Source: Actinophytocola sp044466355 (GTDB lineage Bacteria > Actinomycetota > Actinomycetes > Mycobacteriales > Pseudonocardiaceae). Taken from it: 64,000 bases of DNA. Below are positions 61,244 through 64,000 of this stretch, in pieces. The notes under the pieces are model-generated. The model had not been told where the DNA came from, ran no database searches, and saw only the letters and a program-made list of their open reading frames with translations. The stretch is taken from NCBI RefSeq assembly GCF_044466355.1, contig NZ_JBITMQ010000008.1:1-64000 (forward strand). The letters are read 5' to 3'. The position numbers and the translations under genes were made by a program. The number at the start of each line of letters is the position of its first letter. Within the stretch, counting starts at the first letter, position 1.

Positions 61244-61285
61244 GGGTCTGTGGCTAATGGACACCGCGGCACCACGCAAGACGTG

Positions 61286-61314
61286 AGGTTAGTTCTTGAC
61301 CAAATCGATGTCCA
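61286..61314 (-). promoter_or_regulatory. Promoter of anmK-symporter operon
   Basis: On the minus strand TGGACA (61314-61309) is followed after 17 nt by TAACCT (61291-61286), close to the housekeeping consensus. Initiation is expected near 61279. Confidence 0.5.
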
Positions 61315-61336
61315 GAATGGTTGAGTCTTGGCGGCC

Positions 61337-61352
61337 GAAGGTATAGACCAGG
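61337..61352. promoter_or_regulatory. DasR-like (dre) operator between anmK and ngcE
   Basis: GAAGGTATAGACCAGG matches the Streptomyces dre consensus ACTGGTCTAGACCAGT at 11 of 16 positions, with the core GGTnTAGACC intact. It overlaps the -10-like TATAGA for ngcE. DasR is a GlcN-6-P-responsive GntR repressor of amino-sugar genes. Confidence 0.5.
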
Positions 61353-61425
61353 GCGATAATGTGTCACCCTGCTGTCGGGGGCGGGTTCTCCAGCGGCAAC
61401 GTCGCCATGACCACGAGGAGCGAGC

Positions 61426-62847
61426 ATGAGCAGTTTTTCGGCAGATTGGAGCAGGAGGAACTTCCTGCGGGGGGCACTCGCCACCGGCGCGCTCGTGCTG
61501 CCGGGGACCGGGTTCCTCGCCGGATGCGCCACCTCCGGCGGCGGTCAGGAACAGACCGAGGGCGAGAAGTCCGCCGACAACCCGCTCGGTGTGCCGACCG
61601 ACCAGCCCCTTGAGGTCTACATCTTCAACGGCGGGTTCGGTGACAAGTACGCCACCGACGTCCACGAGCCGATGTACAAGAAGAAGTACCCGGACGCGGA
61701 GATCAAGCACAAGGCCGAGGTCGACATCGCCGGTGCGCTCCAGTCCCGCTTCGTCGGCGGCAACCCGCCGGACTTCGTGAACGACTCCGGTGACGGGCAG
61801 ATCCCCCTCGGCCAGCTGGTGTCCGACGACCAGCTGTACGACCTCACGGACCTCTTCAACGCCCCGAGCTGGGACGACCCCGCCAAGAAGGTGCGCGACA
61901 CCCTCGTGCCCGGCGCCGTCGAGCAGGGCACGTTCGGTGACAAGCCCTACGTCATGCACATGGCGCTCACCGTCTTCGGCCTCTGGTACAACAAGACGCT
62001 CTTCGACGACAAGGGCTGGGCCGCGCCGAAGACGTGGCAGGACATGCTGGACCTGTCGAAGGACATCAAGGCCGCCGGCATCGCGCCGTGGGCCTACCCA
62101 GGCGTCCACTCCCGGTACATGACGTGGGCCCTGCTCACCATGGCCGCCAAGCTCGCGGGCCCGGACATCCTGAAGGACGTCGACAACCTGAAGGAAGGCG
62201 CCTGGCAGCACGAGGCGATCAAGGAGTCCGCCAACGCGCTCCTCGGGCTGCGCCAGGCCGGGTACTTCCTGTCCGGCACCGAGGGCATGGACCACATCCA
62301 GGCCCAGAACGCGTGGAGCGCGGGCAAGGCGGCGTTCGTCCCGTGTGGCTCGTGGCTGGAGAGCGAGCAGAAGGACGCCACGCCGGAGGGCTTCGAGATC
62401 GCGTTCGCGCCGGAGCCGCTGCTGTCCGACGACTCGGCGCTGCCGTTCGAGGCGCTGCACGCGTCGCCGGGCGAGCCCTACATCGTGCCGAAGCAGGCGA
62501 AGAACCCGCGCGGTGGCCTGGAGTACATGCGGATCATGCTCTCCAAGGAGGGCGCGAAGGGCTTCACCGAGCAGGTCTCCAGCCTCTCGGTCGTGCAGGG
62601 CTCCGCGGACGGCGTCAAGCTGCCCGTCGGCCTGACGTCGGCGAGCGCCGCGCTGACCGCGGCCGGCGACAACGTCGTCAACTGGATGTACAACACCTGG
62701 TACGGGAAGATGTGGAACCCGGGCATCAACACCCAGATGGGTGACCTGCTCGGTGGCCGCAAGTCGGTCGACGAGTTCTGCGCGGGCATGGAGGCGGAGG
62801 CCAAGGCGGTCCGCGACGACGACTCCATCACGAAGTACACGCGTTAG
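61426..62847 (+). CDS. ngcE: Tat lipoprotein, N-acetylglucosamine/chitobiose-binding protein
   Basis: 473 aa with GAGGAGCG before ATG 61426. The signal has a twin-Arg motif (SRRNFLRG) and a lipobox, FLAGC, with acylated C34. The mature protein is a family 1 extracellular binding protein (VYIFNGGFGDKYATDVHEPM, GLWYNKTLFDDKGWAAPKTW, GKAAFVPCGSWLESEQKDAT). It resembles NgcE of Streptomyces olivaceoviridis in length and sequence type. It starts the importer operon. Confidence 0.87.
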   Translation: MSSFSADWSRRNFLRGALATGALVLPGTGFLAGCATSGGGQEQTEGEKSADNPLGVPTDQPLEVYIFNGGFGDKYATDVHEPMYKKKYPDAEIKHKAEVDIAGALQSRFVGGNPPDFVNDSGDGQIPLGQLVSDDQLYDLTDLFNAPSWDDPAKKVRDTLVPGAVEQGTFGDKPYVMHMALTVFGLWYNKTLFDDKGWAAPKTWQDMLDLSKDIKAAGIAPWAYPGVHSRYMTWALLTMAAKLAGPDILKDVDNLKEGAWQHEAIKESANALLGLRQAGYFLSGTEGMDHIQAQNAWSAGKAAFVPCGSWLESEQKDATPEGFEIAFAPEPLLSDDSALPFEALHASPGEPYIVPKQAKNPRGGLEYMRIMLSKEGAKGFTEQVSSLSVVQGSADGVKLPVGLTSASAALTAAGDNVVNWMYNTWYGKMWNPGINTQMGDLLGGRKSVDEFCAGMEAEAKAVRDDDSITKYTR

Positions 62848-62849
62848 CG

Positions 62850-63821
62850 GTGGCGCGGAAGCAGGCTGTACGCGGGCGGGTCTCGAAACCGGGGCCCGCC
62901 CTGCAGCACGGCAAGTACCTGTTCATCGTGGTCTTCCTGCTGGTGCCGGTGGGGCTCTACGGGTTGTTCGTGGTGTCCCCGTACCTGCAGGCGATCTACA
63001 TCTCGCTGACGGACTGGACCGGTCTGACGGCGAACCAGAAGTGGGTCGGCTTCGACAACTACGTGAAGCTGTTCAACGACGCCCAGTTCCTGGTGGCCTT
63101 GAAGAACAACGTCATCCTGCTGGTCGTCGTGCCCGCGGTGACCGTCCTGTTGGGACTGTTCTTCGCGTCGATGCTGAACGTGGGGCGGCGCGGCAAGTCC
63201 GGCGTCGAGGGCGTGCGCGGGTCCGGGATCTACAAGGTCGTGTACTTCTTCCCGCAGGTGCTGTCGGTGGCGATCGTCGGCGTGCTGTTCAAGTACGTCT
63301 TCGCCCCGACCGAGGCGGGTGGCATCCTCAACGGCTTCCTGCGCGCGGTCGGCCTCGACTCGCTCGCCATCCCGTGGCTCGGTGACCCGGACTTCGCGTT
63401 CTGGTGCGTCGTGCTGGTGATGATCTGGTCGTTCGTCGGGTTCTACGTGGTGCTGTTCTCGGCGGCGATGCAGTCCATCCCCAAGGACATCTACGAGGCG
63501 GCGCTGCTCGACGGGGCCAACCAGTACACCACCTTCCGGCACGTGACGCTGCCGCTGGTGTGGGACACCGTGCAGGTCGGCTGGGTGTACCTGGCGATCC
63601 AGGCCATGGACGCGTTCGCGTTCGTCCACATCATGCTGGGGATCGCGGGCGGCCCGTCACGCGCGGGCGACGTGCTCGGCGTGGCGTTGTACCGCACCGC
63701 GTTCAACGACTACCGGTTCGGTCAGGCCTCCGCGCTGGGCGTGGTCCTGCTGGTACTGACCCTGGTCGTCGCGGTGCTGTTCCTGCGGGTGGCCCGGCGC
63801 GAACGGGTGGAGCTGTCATGA
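62850..63821 (+). CDS. ngcF: Sugar ABC transporter permease, NgcF-like
   Basis: 323 aa from GTG 62850, two nt after the ngcE stop. Six transmembrane segments with the MalF-type EAA loop EAALLDGANQYTTFRHVTLP facing the cytosol. It pairs with NgcG to form the membrane channel. The stop overlaps the next ATG (ATGA). An ATPase is not encoded; in actinomycetes the shared MsiK usually energises such importers. Confidence 0.9.
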   Translation: MARKQAVRGRVSKPGPALQHGKYLFIVVFLLVPVGLYGLFVVSPYLQAIYISLTDWTGLTANQKWVGFDNYVKLFNDAQFLVALKNNVILLVVVPAVTVLLGLFFASMLNVGRRGKSGVEGVRGSGIYKVVYFFPQVLSVAIVGVLFKYVFAPTEAGGILNGFLRAVGLDSLAIPWLGDPDFAFWCVVLVMIWSFVGFYVVLFSAAMQSIPKDIYEAALLDGANQYTTFRHVTLPLVWDTVQVGWVYLAIQAMDAFAFVHIMLGIAGGPSRAGDVLGVALYRTAFNDYRFGQASALGVVLLVLTLVVAVLFLRVARRERVELS

Positions 63822-64000
63822 CGACGACTGTCGAACGACCGGTCGCGGACGCCCCGGCGCCCCGGCGCCCGGGCAGCGGGGCGGGCGCGGGTGCCCTCAA
63901 CCTGCTGAACGGCGGTTTCCTGCTGTTCTGGGGCCTGATCACGGTGTTGCCGCTGTTGTGGGCGGTCGTGTCGTCGTTCAAGACGAACACGGAGTTCCTG
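63818..64000 (+). CDS. ngcG: Sugar ABC transporter permease, NgcG-like (partial)
   Basis: Only the first 61 codons are in the window: TTTVERPVADAPAPRR, then the first transmembrane helix (NGGFLLFWGLITVLPLLWAV) and VVSSFKTNTEFL, the typical MalG-type permease opening. It is coupled to ngcF by ATGA and runs off the end. Confidence 0.88.
   Translation, partial: MTTTVERPVADAPAPRRPGSGAGAGALNLLNGGFLLFWGLITVLPLLWAVVSSFKTNTEFL

Noticed and set aside
1..64000. tRNA, rRNA, insertion sequences or prophage
   Set aside because: No tRNA-like cloverleaf, transposase or integrase motif was noticed on either strand by eye; a covariance-model scan was not possible.

Overview
The window is a high-GC, densely packed chromosomal segment from an actinomycete. 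Start codons are often GTG, and GTGA/ATGA stop-start overlaps are common. The conserved order hupB - mutT1 - ppk - cofC - gpsA - ddl - thiL - ung - (DAK) - recG - pyc - rsmD - coaD - sepIVA - DUF177 - rpmF - rnc - mutM - acyP - smc is the backbone known from Mycobacterium tuberculosis. Here it is interrupted by accessory genes. The gene content (HelR-type RNAP motor, large hendecad coiled coil, NgcEFG-type sugar importer) and hairpins with GTGCGTTG loops suggest a filamentous Pseudonocardiales member (Saccharothrix/Lentzea/Amycolatopsis-like). That placement is inference. No tRNA, rRNA, CRISPR array, insertion sequence or prophage was seen.

Layout. 1-6.2 kb: HU tail, then the leftward cofC-ppk-mutT1 operon and the rightward plsC-gpsA pair. 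6.2-8.2 kb: leftward sigK-rskA with a SigK-like promoter, divergent from a cupin dioxygenase. 8.2-11.4 kb: a flavin/PLP-type split-barrel protein divergent from a MocR regulator, then ddl. 11.4-16.6 kb: a DUF3515 protein, a small Lrp-domain protein, a coupled thiL-GNAT-hexapeptide-ung run, a SnoaL-like protein and a LuxR regulator. 16.6-21.6 kb: rpmB, a DAK-domain protein, a MerR-thioredoxin pair and recG. 21.6-29.6 kb: a DivIVA-like coiled-coil protein with two kinds of internal repeat, an MMPL transporter, a subtilase, a transmembrane Ser/Thr kinase and a lipoprotein.

29.7-38 kb: pyc, a small secreted protein divergent from a CGNR regulator, and a leftward cluster (Pro-rich membrane protein, a 29-aa Cys peptide, FrnE-like oxidoreductase) downstream of helR. 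38-46 kb: rsmD, coaD, a kinase fused to an extracellular GH26-like domain, a secreted protein with two tandem RNase Sa-like domains of which the second lacks catalytic residues, then sepIVA-DUF177-rpmF-rnc-mutM. 46-51 kb: a TetR gene with a candidate operator, an orphan KdpE-like regulator coupled to two VOC proteins, two poly-Thr surface proteins, acyP and a SigL-RslA-like pair behind its own ECF promoter. 51-58 kb: smc and several hypotheticals. 58-64 kb: anmK and a sodium symporter divergent from ngcE-ngcF-ngcG, with a DasR-like site between them. This forms an amino-sugar uptake and cell-wall recycling module.

Most assignments rest on motifs and conserved order read by eye. Starts are chosen from Shine-Dalgarno sequences, overlaps, family length or a -10 hexamer placed for leaderless transcription.
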